Of a DNA stretch of 62,000 nt, positions 44,116 through 54,450 are shown in pieces. The DNA lies in the NCBI GenBank assembly GCA_037447655.1, contig JBBHKE010003504.1:1-62000 (forward strand). The letters are read 5' to 3'. Position 1 is the first letter of the stretch; each line of letters begins with the position of its first letter. The position numbers and the translations under genes were made by a program. A model generated the notes under the pieces. That model had not been told where the DNA came from and ran no database searches. It was given only the letters and a program-made list of their open reading frames with translations. Source of the DNA: Zygnema cylindricum (Eukaryota; Streptophyta; Zygnematophyceae; Zygnematales; Zygnemataceae).

Positions 44116-46078
44116 ATGGATGAAGGGAAGTCATTTGACCCCTTCAAATATACAAAGAAGATTAGGATCAGATTTGAGTCCGAAAAAGAGGAGAACTCGG
44201 TCGTTCCCGAAAGAGACATGAGTGAAACCGTGATTGCAGATTCAGGGGAGATCCAAGATGGAAGAGACTCATCGGAAACCTCACATACTCCTATGGACTT
44301 CGAGGAGATAGAAAAAGCGGGACAAGAACTGGCTTCCATGGACAAAGGAGCCGATGAGACAGTGAGAAGAAATCGAAGACTTCTATCTATTCCAACTTCG
44401 AAGTTTGAGGGAGGAAGGAGGAGCAGCAAACGGATACAAGAAAAACAAGCCGCTCATAAGGTACCTAAGCTATCTCACCCAGATGAGCCTCAGTCTTACT
44501 CGGAGGCAGTGAATAGTCCAGAGAAAGAAAGATGGATTAGAGCCATAAATGATGAGATGGCTTCTATCATGGAAGCAAATACTTGGGAACTAGCGGATTG
44601 CCCTCCAAACAAAAAAACCTATTGGGTGTAAATGGGTATTTAAACTAAAACTCAACCCAGATAATACCATTGAGAGATATATGGCTCGATTGGTAGCGAA
44701 GGGGTTCACCCAAAAACAGGGGATTGGCTATGAGGAGACCTTTGCTCCAGTTTTTCGGTTCCCCTCAGTAAGGATTCTCCTCAGTCCAACAGCAGCGGAA
44801 GAAATGGAAATTCACCAGATGGACATTAAGACTGCTTTTCTTAATGGTGAGTTAGAGGAAGAAATTTTTATGAGACAACCCGAGGGGTTCGTGGAAGAAG
44901 GAGATGAGAGCAAAGTCTGCATACTGATAAAGTCGATAAATGTACTAAAGCAGGCTCCCCGACAGTGGAATAAGAAACTAGATGAGTTTCTTACAAGTCT
45001 GGGATATATCCGAATCAGCTCTGACCATTCTATCTAAATGTTTGAAGATGAGAATGGTGTAATTTTTATTGCAATTTATGTGGATGATTTGCTTGTGTTG
45101 AGTAAATCTTTGGAAAAAATCGATAAGTTAAAGAAAGATCTTGGAAGTAGATTTGATATGAAGGATTTAGGAGAGGAAAAATATATTTTGGGGATTCAGA
45201 TGGAGAGAGATAGGGGGAAAAAGATTATTAGACTCACTCAGAATGAAGCAATAGGTAATATGCTTGAGAAATTCCAGATGGAAAATGAAAACAGTTGTAC
45301 AACTCCCATGGACTTGAAAAAAATAAGTGATGGGAGTGTAATAGGAGGAGTGATGATCCTAGATGATCAGATGAGTCCAGAAGAGAGAGAATTTATGAAG
45401 TCTATCCCTTATAGATAGGTCGTAGGAAGTTTAATCTATTTTATAAATTGTACCACATCGGACATAGCGGCAACAGTTGGAGTTCTCAGTAGGAGTCTTA
45501 ATGATCTTAGAAAGAGAGACTGGGAGGCAGCCAAGAGAGTCATGAGATATCTGGTAGGAACTAAAGAGTTATGGTTGCATTCGGGAGGGGAGCACACTGA
45601 TATCACCACTTGGAGTGATGCCAATTATGGGGATGCACCTATGAGAAGATGCACTTCTGGGTATGTGTTGTATGTTAGCGAAGGTGCATGTTGTTGGAGC
45701 AGTAGGCAACAAAAGGTGGTTGCTCAGTCCACTATGGAGGCTGAGTACATGGCCTCTTGTTCTGCTGTGATAGAGTTGATGTGGGTCAAGTCCTTGCTGC
45801 AAGAACTGGGGTATATGAAGCAGGGAGTGCATGAAGTGTTTTCTGATAATCAAGCTGCCATTGCAATTGCTGCTAATCAAAAACATCATTTTAAGGCTAA
45901 AAATATGGACATAAGATTAAGTTTTGTAAGAGAAAAGGTTAAGAATAAAATCGTGAATCTTGTATATAGATCCGATGAGGAAATGGTAGCTGATATGATG
46001 ACAAAACCAGTGCCTTCTCCCAAGTTAAAATATTGTAGGGAAAAGTGTGGATTAAAACTGAAATTTAAATTAGACTAG
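44116..46078 (+). pseudogene. CopF linker, reverse transcriptase and RNase H
   Basis: The linker (44116-44500) is acidic and serine-rich. RT starts with SIMEANTWELADCPPNKKT and a one-base shift near 44620. RLVAKGFTQKQGIGYEETFA, MDIKTAFLNGELEEEIFMRQ and KQAPRQWNKKLDEFL follow; a stop before MFEDENGVIFIAIYVDDLLV (YVDD near 45078) and a stop at 45416 break it. RNase H is open at 45542-46078: WSDANYGDAPMRRC, STMEAEYMASC, KAKNMDIRLSFVREKVK, MVADMMTKPVPSP. Confidence 0.9.
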
Positions 46079-46091
46079 AAAATAAGAGGAG

Positions 46092-46956
46092 TGTTGAAAT
46101 TAGTATTTTTATTTGGTATTTTCGAGGTTTGAATTTAGTACAAATAAGAAAAAGACGGAAAGCCTGCCTCCACCTCCTCTCTCTTCCCACCATACTTCTT
46201 GTAGTCGCTGAAGGATAGAAACGGTGGCTCAGCCATGGCTGTCCTAGCTTAAGCAGGCAGGGCTAAAGAGTGACTTATGTCACACTCAACAAAAGGTTGA
46301 GTCCGGCAGTACTCGAACCTCTGACCAGCAGAGCACGGCTTAGCCGATAGCTCTAACCAGTTTGTCGTAGGAGTCCGTTGAGATACATTAGGTTTGATTA
46401 TTATTTATACAATCTTACGTGTATGAATTCAATTAACGGAATTACGAACGGAATAACATGGAACCAAGTATTATAAAGTGCGAACATTATCTCCCACGAA
46501 AACAAATGAATCGGACATTTTTTTTGACGGCGGACATTTAATATTGAATCAGATCCGACGACATACATCAATGCCGTGATCCCGGAATGGTCACTTTTGG
46601 CGTTTATGGACGTGGCCTGACGTGGCCCCACGCGGAGGGATGACATTTGGTCTCAAGAATTCCGGCGAACATTAGGACAAGTGAAAAGTGGACACGCGTC
46701 CACTTAATGGCGTTGCCGTACATGGGCCGTACAAAAAGTACATAGGCCATAGTACTTTTCTGTACCCTACAGTGATCTGATTCGTTCGTACTTTAATAGA
46801 TAGGGGTTGTGAGAGGGATTTAGGACTTAGAGAATATTGGTAGATAGGAACCTCTCTCCCTTTGAGAGTTTGTATAAACTTAGCATTTTTGCCAACTCAT
46901 AATTTATCGGCTGGTTGGCCGTTTTCAGTGATTCTTTTTGCTACGGACTCAGGGGA
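46092..46956 (+). repeat. CopF 3' LTR, first part
   Basis: Follows the polypurine stretch AAAATAAGAGGAG. It carries the tRNA-like module (see 46291-46374), the ACGT and GTAC motifs and the TATA-like TTGTATAAACTTAG, and is cut after CTCAGGGGA by CopG. The last 142 bp are at 53408-53549. Confidence 0.93.
46291..46374 (-). ncRNA. tRNA-like module in CopF 3' LTR, antisense
   Basis: GGTTAGAGC (46358-46350, minus strand) is the exact tRNA D-loop phrase. The B box is GGTTCGAGTAC (46319-46309, one mismatch). TTTT is at 46294-46291. Compared with the 5' LTR copy the D-loop phrase is better and the B box worse, so the two copies have mutated independently. Confidence 0.5.
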
Positions 46957-48005
46957 TGTAGAAACTAATGGTTTTATTAGTATTTTCTAGGTCTGAAAAG
47001 AAATATAGAAGTCGAGGCAGTCTATCTCTAACTTCTCTCTCCAACTCTCAAACTTGTCGCAGTCACTGAGAAATTGGAGAGGAAGCTAGAGCCATGGCTA
47101 CCTTGGCTATCCTGAGGTTTACGGGAATTTTATATTAGGGTTTATATATTTAATTAAAATGTATGTGCCGGCGGCAGGATTTGATCCTTGTACCTGCCGG
47201 CCGGCAGACACAATGTAGCCGGTAGCCCTAGCCGTTTCATCTAGCGGTAGTGTTACCTAGCATATAGTTTGATAATTATTTATATATGTATACAAGCGAT
47301 AAACCATTTAACTAGAATCAATTACGGGATACATAGATCCAGTAATATGTAATGTACGACTTACGGTACGGACATAAATCAGTACCGCGCATTTGTTTCG
47401 TAAATGAAACAAATACCGCGCATGTATTTATTACGGCTACTATTAAAGCCGAATTTAATCGGACGGCCGGGATTAGCGCCGAGATCGCGGAGGAAGATTT
47501 CGGCGGTTTATGGCCATCGCCACATCGGATGACGCGTGGCAAAATTCCGTTGGATTGTGGAAACTCCGGAGATTATGGCACCGAATCCGGATTTGACATG
47601 TGTCGACATTTTGGCCATGTCGTACAATGTCCGTACATAAAGTACACCGGCAGCTGTACTTTTGCGTACGGAACTCAATTCTGATTGGTTCCGTACATCA
47701 GTAGATAGAGTCTGTGAGAGAGATAGGACTTAGAAAAATTAGAAGATAGGACCCTCTCTCCCAGAGAGCCTCTGTACAAAAGGTCAACTTTGACCCTCCA
47801 TAACTTACTGCTCAGGGGAGCAAATTCAGAGATTCTTTTTGCTATCGACTCAGGGGAGTCTAGGCTACACAGGGGTGTAGTCGGTCAGAGTTTTTGTCTG
47901 CCAAGGTGGCAGTTATATTTGCTTAAACACAAAGGGGTCAGGATTATCCTAGAGGCTTCTTGGAAGCTGTCCACTCTGAGGACTTATGGAGGTCTCAGAG
48001 TTTCA
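46957..48005 (+). repeat. CopG 5' LTR
   Basis: TGTAGAAACTAATGG...CTCAGAGTTTCA. Contains the stem-loop block (about 47016-47110) with loop ACTTGTCGCAGTCACTGA, the tRNA-like module, GATGACGCGTGGC (47528-47540), six GTAC in about 75 bases (47622-47696) with a CCAAT-type GATTGG, the GATTCTTTTTGCTATCGACTC block, and the Gag start codon 20 bases before its end. Confidence 0.96.
47156..47250 (-). ncRNA. tRNA-like Pol III module in CopG 5' LTR, antisense
   Basis: On the minus strand: ACGGCTAGGGCTACCGGC (GGCTAGGGC at 47233-47225), 37 bases, GGATCAAATCC (47187-47177) in an AGG-ATCAAAT-CCT T-arm-like hairpin, then TTTT at 47159-47156. It aligns with the Solo2 and Solo3 modules. The A box is the weakest part. 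Confidence 0.48.
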
Positions 48006-49845
48006 GGTTATGGGCCCACCCTCTAGGGTGCCAATATTTAATGGAACTGGCTTCATATACTGGGAAAGTATGATGATAGGAGCTCTATGCGAAAAAAGGT
48101 TTTGGGGGATACTGAGTGGACGATTGGGGCGTCCATCAAGTCTTGGAATTCCTCCAGGGTTTAAAGGAAGCAGATTCACCAGGAAAGAGGATTCACCTTC
48201 AACGGAGGAAACAAAGGAAGGAGAGGTGGTGGACAAAGGAAAGGAGAAGGAGGCGACCACACCAATAGCAACTGGTTTAGCATTCATGTCACCTATTCCG
48301 AGGAACGAGGAGAATGATATTGAAACCTGGGACTTCAACAATATGGCGGCAAAGCACTTCATCCTACGCCATCTCACTCAAGGACTTGCATGTCCTCATT
48401 TGCAGGTAGAGAGGGCATCCGATCTTTGGATGGCTCTCATAGAGATGTACCGAAGTGGTACGATTCAGCAACAACAGTTTGCTGATCAGAAAGTTAAGGA
48501 GTATGTATACAAAGGGGGAAATATGTTGGGTTTTTGCAATGAGCTTGCTACACTCTTCATGGAGCTAGAGAGTGCGGGTAAAGTTTTTAGTGAAAAAGAA
48601 AAAGTTAACTGTTTACTAATGAAGTTACCTGATGAGTTCGAGAACATAGTCAACCGTGTGCAGGACTTGCCGGACTCAAGGTGGATATGGAACTCAGTGG
48701 TAGGGATGATTCTCGTTCGAGAGAATACGATTGAGATCCGAAGGGGAGGAAAGAGTGGCCAAGCCTTGGCAACAGCGACCGATTGGAGGAACAAGGATTC
48801 CCGGAAACCAGTCAGAAACTATGGGGGTAGGGAGCGGGAAAAACAGGTTGGCGAGTTCGAACCAAGGGCTCCCAAAGGTTTATGTCATTTTTGTAAGAAA
48901 CCTGGGCACTATATGGCAGAGTGCACCAAGCTAACCGAGCTTCGGTTAAAAGAGGGGCAGACCGGTGGTACCCCGAGAGGAAAGAAAAAGGCCCTTGTCA
49001 CACAGGTACTTGAGGCGGAATCCGAGGACGAGGACGATGAGCTCCTTTTGGATGAGGAGTTGGAGGCGAAAACTGAGGTTGAAATTCCACGAAGGCAGAA
49101 ATGTGCTTACGGTGGATTGAAAGGTGAAGCAGGCTGGATTATAGATTCAGGTGCCTCAATGCACATGTGTAAGGATAGACACCTGTTCACTAAGATAAGA
49201 AAGATTCCCACCGTAGAGATAGAGTACGGGGATGGGAGGATAGTCACCACTACTCTTGTAGGATCGGTAGATCTGAAAGTGTTAGTTGAAGGAAAGACAT
49301 CCATATTAACATTCTCCGATGTATTGTTTATTCCGGAGCTGAACAAAAACCTTATCTCTACATCAGTATTAGATGATAAGGGTTTTTTCACTAGCACTAG
49401 GGAAGGAGTCTTTACTGCTAGTTTTGAGGAGGATGTCTATTTCATTGCTGAGAAAGGTAGCCATGGGATGTTTAGGCTGATCTTAAGTAATGAAACGAAG
49501 AAACTTTATTATGCTGGTGTTCATGATATTATGATGTGGCATAAGAGGCTTGGGCATGTGAATCTAGATAAGTTAAGAGAGATGAAAAAGATGGGAGTGG
49601 TGGAAGGGATTCAGTTCAGTGAGAGTGATGATATAAGTGATTGTAGTGGGTGTGCTCAAGGTAAAGCACACAGATTACCCTTTCCAAAAACAGCCACCTA
49701 CAAGGGAGAAAAACTTCTAGATCTAGTACACACAGATATTTGGGGACCGGCTAGAGTGCCCTCACCGGGGGGGAAGAGATTTATGATGACTATAACTGAT
49801 GATTGGTCTCGGTATTCCCGAGTATATTTTTTGAAAAACAAGTAA
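47986..49845 (+). CDS. CopG Gag-protease-integrase (to in-frame stop)
   Basis: 619 codons. ATG at 47986 is in the LTR; MEVSEFQ is LTR-encoded, then V-M-G-P-P from the primer site. Gag core: PIFNGTGFIYWESMMIGALC. Knuckle CHFCKKPGHYMAEC at residues 300-313. Acidic stretch, then protease WIIDSGASMHMC with catalytic D387. Integrase zinc region WHKRLGHVNLDKL...CSGCAQGK near residues 518-555, and LVHTDIWGP with the first catalytic D near 584. The frame stops at TAA (49843-49845), where CopH has a serine codon. The same frame continues on the other side, so this is one gene with one nonsense mutation. The ATG in the primer site is an alternative start. Confidence 0.95.
   Translation: MEVSEFQVMGPPSRVPIFNGTGFIYWESMMIGALCEKRFWGILSGRLGRPSSLGIPPGFKGSRFTRKEDSPSTEETKEGEVVDKGKEKEATTPIATGLAFMSPIPRNEENDIETWDFNNMAAKHFILRHLTQGLACPHLQVERASDLWMALIEMYRSGTIQQQQFADQKVKEYVYKGGNMLGFCNELATLFMELESAGKVFSEKEKVNCLLMKLPDEFENIVNRVQDLPDSRWIWNSVVGMILVRENTIEIRRGGKSGQALATATDWRNKDSRKPVRNYGGREREKQVGEFEPRAPKGLCHFCKKPGHYMAECTKLTELRLKEGQTGGTPRGKKKALVTQVLEAESEDEDDELLLDEELEAKTEVEIPRRQKCAYGGLKGEAGWIIDSGASMHMCKDRHLFTKIRKIPTVEIEYGDGRIVTTTLVGSVDLKVLVEGKTSILTFSDVLFIPELNKNLISTSVLDDKGFFTSTREGVFTASFEEDVYFIAEKGSHGMFRLILSNETKKLYYAGVHDIMMWHKRLGHVNLDKLREMKKMGVVEGIQFSESDDISDCSGCAQGKAHRLPFPKTATYKGEKLLDLVHTDIWGPARVPSPGGKRFMMTITDDWSRYSRVYFLKNK
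48006..48017 (+). other. CopG half-tRNA-Met primer-binding site, also coding
   Basis: GGTTATGGGCCC directly after the LTR. It is read in the Gag frame as (CA)G-GTT-ATG-GGC-CC, so its bases are under both priming and coding constraint. Confidence 0.93.
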
Positions 49846-52296
49846 GAAGCTGAGGACTGTTTTAGACAATATAAAGCATGGAGCGAAAAACTCCATGAAA
49901 CTCCAATCAAGAGAGTAAGGAGTGACGATGGTGGAGAGTATACTTCTAACCAGTTTGAGGATTTTTTGAGGGAAGATGGGGTTCAACACCAAAAGACAGT
50001 GCCAGAAAATCCTGAACAGAATGGGGTAGCTGAAAGGTTAAATAGAACACTAAGTGATAGTGCTAGAAGTATGTTGTCGGATAAGAAGATAGGAAAAAGG
50101 TTTTGGGCAGAAGCAATGAACTGTGCTAATTACCTCAAAAATAGAGTTCTTACTTCAGCTATAAAAGATCAAACACCTTATGAGAGATGGACAGGCCGGA
50201 AACCAGACTTATCTCATTTAAAGGTTTTCGGCAGTCAAGTATTCAGTCTAGATACTGATCGGTCCAATTGGAAGCTAGATCCTAAGGGAAAACCGGGATA
50301 TTTATTAGGATATGATGAGGATGTTAAAGGATATAGAGTTTATGATCTAAAAAGAGAAGATATAATCTTAGTAAAGCATCTAGTAGTTATGGATGAAGGA
50401 AAGTCTGTGGATCCCTTCAAATATACAAAGTCACTAAAAATCAGATTTGAGTCAGAAAATTCTGATGACTTTGAGCTTCCTAACTATCCAGGTTTTAGAG
50501 ACGATGACATTCTTGCAGGAACAAATCAGACCGAAAAGGACTCGGCTGTGGAAACTCCAGTGACAACTCTACTCGAAGCGGAAGACGTGGTGGAAATTGA
50601 TTCGGAATCAAGGGATAGGGGAGAAGCCGAGTTTGTTCGAAAGAATCCACGAGAACCATCTATTCCGGCCTCAGATTTTGAGGGAGGGAGGAGAAGTAGC
50701 AAAAGACTGCAAGAAAAACAGGTTAATAACAAGGTAACTAAACTATCTCATCAAGATGAACCTCAGACTTATCGAGAGGCGATGACTTGTCCAGAAAGAA
50801 ACCGGTGGAAGACAGCCATCAATGAGGAGATGGCTTCAATCATGGCAGCCGATACTTGGGAGCTGGTGGACTGTCCACCTAACCGAAAACCAATCGGTTG
50901 TAAGTGGGTTTTCAAACTGAAACTGAACCCAGATAACACAATCGAGCGCTACAAGGCCAGATTAGTGGCAAAGGGGTTTACACAAAAGGAAGGAATTGAC
51001 TACGAGGAAACCTTTGCCCCGGTGGTCAAATTTCCCTCGGTCCGCATACTTCTCAGTTTAGCTGCGGCGGAAGACATGGAAGTGCACCAGATGGACATCA
51101 AAACAGCCTTTTTGCATGGAGAATTAGAAGAGGAGATCTTCATGCGACAACCCGAAGGGTTTGTGGAAGAAGGAGAGGAGAGTAAGGTATGCCGGCTGAT
51201 TAAATCTCTTTATGGTTTGAAACAGGCGCCCCGACAGTGGAATAAGAAGCTTGATGAGTTTCTTACCGGTCTAGGATATATTCGGATCAGCTCAGATCAC
51301 TCAATCTATGTTTTCGAAGATGAGGAAGGTTTTATATTTATTGCAATTTATGTTGATGATTTGCTTGTTTTAAGTAAATCAATGGAAAAAATTAATAAAC
51401 TGAAAACCGATCTTAAGGGGAGATTTGAAATGAAGGATATGGGGGAAGCAAAATATATTTTGGGAATTCAAGTAGAGAGAGACCGAAAAAGAAAAATTAT
51501 AAGATTGACTCAAAATGAAGCAATAGGAAACATGCTTGGAAATTTTCAAATGGATAAAGCTAATAGTTGCACAACTCCAATGGAATTGAAGAAGGGAAGT
51601 GAGGGGAGTGAGGAAGAAGGAGTCATAGTCTTAGACGAGGAATTATCTCCTGAAGAACAGAAGTTCATGCAGACTATTCCTTACAGGCAAGTAGTGGGAA
51701 GTCTAATCTATTTTATGAATTGTACCCGGCCGGATTTAGCTGCAGCTGTAGGAGTGCTGAGTAGAAGTCTAAATGCTCCCACTAAGAAGGATTGGGAGGC
51801 AGCTAAGAGAGTCCTTAGATACTTGGTAGGAACTAGAGATCTATGGTTGCATTTGGGTGGGGAGAATACTGACATCACTACTTGGAGTGATGCCAGTTAT
51901 GGTGATGCTCCGATGAGGAGATGTACTTCTGGATATGTATTATATGTGGGTGATGGGGCTTGCTGTTGGAGTAGCAAACAGCAAAAGGTTATTGCTCAGT
52001 CCACCATGGAGGCTGAGTATATGGCCTCTTGCTCTGCTGTAAAAGAATTGATGTGGGTCAAGTCTTTGCTTGGTGAGCTTGGTCACCTTAAGAGTGGTGT
52101 GCAGAAAATATTTTGTGATAATCAGGCAGCAATCGCTATTTCTGCCAATCCTAAACACCATTTTAAAGCCAAACACATGGACATCAGACTCAGCTTTGTT
52201 AGAGAGAAAGTAGAAAACAAAATAATCAGTTTAGAGTACAGACCAGATAGTGAGATGGTAGCAGATATGATGACCAAACCTGTGCCTTCCCTCTAA
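49846..52296 (+). CDS. CopG integrase-reverse transcriptase-RNase H (after the stop)
   Basis: Same frame as 47986. Counting residues from the Gag start: second catalytic D647 in RSDDGGEY and E683 in NGVAERLNR (35 residues between, the DX35E spacing of copia integrases). Then TPYERWTGRKPDLSHLKVFG and GYLLGYDEDVKGYRVYD. RT has [60 protein letters not shown] and YVDD at 1122-1125. RNase H has WSDASYGDAPMRRC, STMEAEYMASCSAVKE, CDNQAAIAI, HMDIRLSFVREKVE and MVADMMTKP. A one-base insertion near 52285 makes the protein end about 16 residues before its relatives; this extreme end may be dispensable. Confidence 0.95.
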   Translation, partial: EAEDCFRQYKAWSEKLHETPIKRVRSDDGGEYTSNQFEDFLREDGVQHQKTVPENPEQNGVAERLNRTLSDSARSMLSDKKIGKRFWAEAMNCANYLKNRVLTSAIKDQTPYERWTGRKPDLSHLKVFGSQVFSLDTDRSNWKLDPKGKPGYLLGYDEDVKGYRVYDLKREDIILVKHLVVMDEGKSVDPFKYTKSLKIRFESENSDDFELPNYPGFRDDDILAGTNQTEKDSAVETPVTTLLEAEDVVEIDSESRDRGEAEFVRKNPREPSIPASDFEGGRRSSKRLQEKQVNNKVTKLSHQDEPQTYREAMTCPERNRWKTAINEEMASIMAADTWELVDCPPNRKPIGCKWVFKLKLNPDNTIERYKARLVAKGFTQKEGIDYEETFAPVVKFPSVRILLSLAAAEDMEVHQMDIKTAFLHGELEEEIFMRQPEGFVEEGEESKVCRLIKSLYGLKQAPRQWNKKLDEFLTGLGYIRISSDHSIYVFEDEEGFIFIAIYVDDLLVLSKSMEKINKLKTDLKGRFEMKDMGEAKYILGIQVERDRKRKIIRLTQNEAIGNMLGNFQMDKANSCTTPMELKKGSEGSEEEGVIVLDEELSPEEQKFMQTIPYRQVVGSLIYFMNCTRPDLAAAVGVLSRSLNAPTKKDWEAAKRVLRYLVGTRDLWLHLGGENTDITTWSDASYGDAPMRRCTSGYVLYVGDGACCWSSKQQKVIAQSTMEAEYMASCSAVKELMWVKSLLGELGHLKSGVQKIFCDNQAAIAISANPKHHFKAKHMDIRLSFVREKVENKIISLEYRPDSEMVADMMTKPVPSL

Positions 52297-52358
52297 GCTA
52301 ATTTTTTGCAGGGAGAAGTGTGGTCTGAAATTAAAGATTGACTAGAAAATAAGGGGAG

Positions 52359-53407
52359 TGTAGAAACTAATGGTTTTATTAGTATTTTCTAGGTCTGAAA
52401 AGAAATATAGAAGTCGAGGCAGTCTATCTCTAACTTCTCTCTCCAACTCTCAAACTTGTCGCAGTCACTGAGAAATTGGAGAGGAAGCTAGAGCCATGGC
52501 TACCTTGGCTATCCTGAGGTTTACGGGAATTTTATATTAGGGTTTATATATTTAATTAAAATGTATGTGCCGGCGGCAGGATTTGATCCTTGTACCTGCC
52601 GGCCGGCAGACACAATGTAGCCGGTAGCCCTAGCCGTTTCATCTAGCGGTAGTGTTACCTAGCATATAGTTTGATAATTATTTATATATGTATACAAGCG
52701 ATAAACCATTTAACTAGAATTAATTACGGGATACATAGATCCAGTAATATGTAATGTACGACTTACGGTACGGACATAAATCAGTACCGCGCATTTGTTT
52801 CGTAAATGAAACAAATACCGCGCATGTATTTATTACGGCTACGATTAAAGCCGAATTTAATCGGACGGCCGGGATTAGCGCCGAGATCGCGGAGGAAGAT
52901 TTCGGCGGTTTATGGCCATCGCCACATCGGATGACGCGTGGCAAAATTCCGTTGGATTGTGGAAACTCCGGAGATTATGGCACCGAATCCGGATTTGACA
53001 TGTGTCGACATTTTGGTCATGTCGTACAATGTCCGTACATAAAGTACACCGGCAGCTGTACTTTTGCGTACGGAACTCAATTCTGATTGGTTCCGTACAT
53101 CAGTAGATAGAGTCTGTGAGAGAGATAGGACTTAGAAAAATTAGAAGATAGGACCCTCTCTCCCAGAGAGCTTCTGTACAAAAGGTCAACTTTGACCCTC
53201 CATAACTTACTGCTCAGGGGAGCAAATTCAGAGATTCTTTTTGCTATCGACTCAGGGGAGTCTAGGCTACACAGGGGTGTAGTCGGTCAGAGTTTTTGTC
53301 TGCCAGGGTGGCAGTTATATTTGCTTAAACACAAAGGGGTCAGGATTATCCTAGAGGCTTCTTGGAAGCTGTCCACTCTGAGGACTTATGGAGGTCTCAG
53401 AGTTTCA
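52359..53407 (+). repeat. CopG 3' LTR
   Basis: 1049 bp; differs from the 5' LTR at about five sites (e.g. AGAATTAATTACG versus AGAATCAATTACG). The same motifs are present. The copy of the Gag start at its end (ATG near 53388) runs into the GGGGAGTCC of CopF. Confidence 0.96.
52558..52652 (-). ncRNA. tRNA-like Pol III module in CopG 3' LTR, antisense
   Basis: Identical in the boxes and T-run to the 5' LTR copy at 47156-47250. Confidence 0.48.
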
Positions 53408-53549
53408 GGGGAGTCCAGGGTTCATAGGGTGCAGTCAAATTGTTAGTGTGACTTTTTGGGCTGTAGTGGTTGTGGCTTGAAGTGGGTTAGTTAAATACTA
53501 TCTAGAGGCTTCTTGTATTCTGTAGTCCAATGGAGGACACAAAATTGCA
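53408..53549 (+). repeat. CopF 3' LTR, last part
   Basis: Begins with the second GGGGA and ends GACACAAAATTGCA, followed by AGGCT of CopE. It completes the LTR begun at 46092. Confidence 0.93.
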
Positions 53550-53554
53550 AGGCT

Positions 53555-54420
53555 CATCTGGGTGAGATAGCTTAATTACCTTATGAGCCGTTTGTTTTTT
53601 CTGTATCCTTTTGTTGTTCATCCTTCCTCCCTCAAACTCTAAAGCAGGAATAGATGGAAGTCTTGGATTTCTTCTCAGTGTCTCATCGCCTTCCTGTCCA
53701 TAGAAACTGGTTCTTGTCCCGCTTCTTCTATCTCCTTGAAGTCAATAAGAGTATGTGAGGTTTCCGATGAGTATCCTATATCTTGGATCTCCCCTGGATC
53801 TGCAATCACAGTTTCACTAATGTCCCTTTCAGGAACGACCGAGTTCTCCTCACTATCGGACTCAAATCTGTTTCGTTTCTTCTTTGTATATTTGAAGGGG
53901 TCAAATGACTTCCCTTCATCCATGACAACTAAGTATTTGGCCAGAATTATATATTTCTTTGCTAAGTCATAGACTCTTTATCCCTTAACATCCTCATCAT
54001 ATCCCACAAAGTATCCATGTTTTCCATTAGCATCTAGTTTCCAGTTTTTCCTATCCGTGTCTGACTGTAAACTTGGCTACCGAATACTTTAAGGTGTGAG
54101 ATATCTGGTATCCTTCCAACCCATCTCTCATAATGTGTCACTCCCCTTATAGCTGGGGTAAGGACTCTATTCTTAATGTAGTTGGCACAATTCATAGCTT
54201 CTACCCAAAATCTCTTTCCTTTTTTCTTGTCGGCCAACATACTGCATGCACTATCTTTTAGTGTTCGATTCAACCTCTCAGCTACCCCATTTTGTTCCGC
54301 GTTATATGGTACAGTTTTCTGGTGCTGCACTCCCTCATTTCTCAGATATTCCTCAAACTTGTTAGAGGTATATTCCCCCCCATTATCACTGTTTATCCTC
54401 TTAATGGGGGTTTCATGCAA
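53555..54420 (-). pseudogene. CopE integrase C-terminus and linker
   Basis: The frame 54034-54420 has INSDNGGEYTSNKFEEYLR, EQNGVAERLNRTL (second D and E of the integrase), MNCANYIKNRVLTPAI and GRIPDISHLKVFGSQVY. A frame change near 54040 leads to GYDEDVKG-type sequence and the acidic linker 53675-53923 (DEGKSFDPFKYTKKK). The break at 53550 is the CopF insertion. Confidence 0.88.
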
Positions 54421-54450
54421 CTTCTCACTCCAAGCTTTATATTCTTTGAA

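Larger units (their letters stand above)
46957..53407 (+). mobile_element. CopG: young, nearly intact copia element inside the CopF 3' LTR
   Basis: LTRs 46957-48005 and 52359-53407, both 1049 bp and differing at five positions by my reading (about 0.5%). Perfect TSD GGGGA (46952-46956 and 53408-53412). Half-tRNA primer site, polypurine tract AAGGGGAG (52351-52358), and one continuous Gag-Pol frame from 47986 to 52296 broken by a single TAA at 49843. This is the best candidate in the window for a recently active element. Confidence 0.97.
40746..53549 (+). mobile_element. CopF: Ty1/copia element inserted in CopE, 3' LTR split by CopG
   Basis: 5' LTR 40746-41748, primer site 41749-41760, Gag-Pol 41749-46078, 3' LTR 46092-46956 plus 53408-53549 after CopG. 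Flanked by AGGCT duplications in CopE. The two LTRs differ by several percent over their first 280 bp, so it is older than CopG. It is inactivated by point stops and a Gag frameshift. Confidence 0.94.

Noticed and set aside
47352-47684. 110-codon frame in the CopG LTR, repeated at 52754-53086
   Set aside because: Both copies are LTR sequence; the repetition is due to LTR identity, not gene duplication.
49843-49845. TAA in CopG as programmed readthrough between two polyproteins
   Set aside because: It lies inside the integrase core, and CopH and CopF have sense codons there; a simple nonsense mutation is the better reading.
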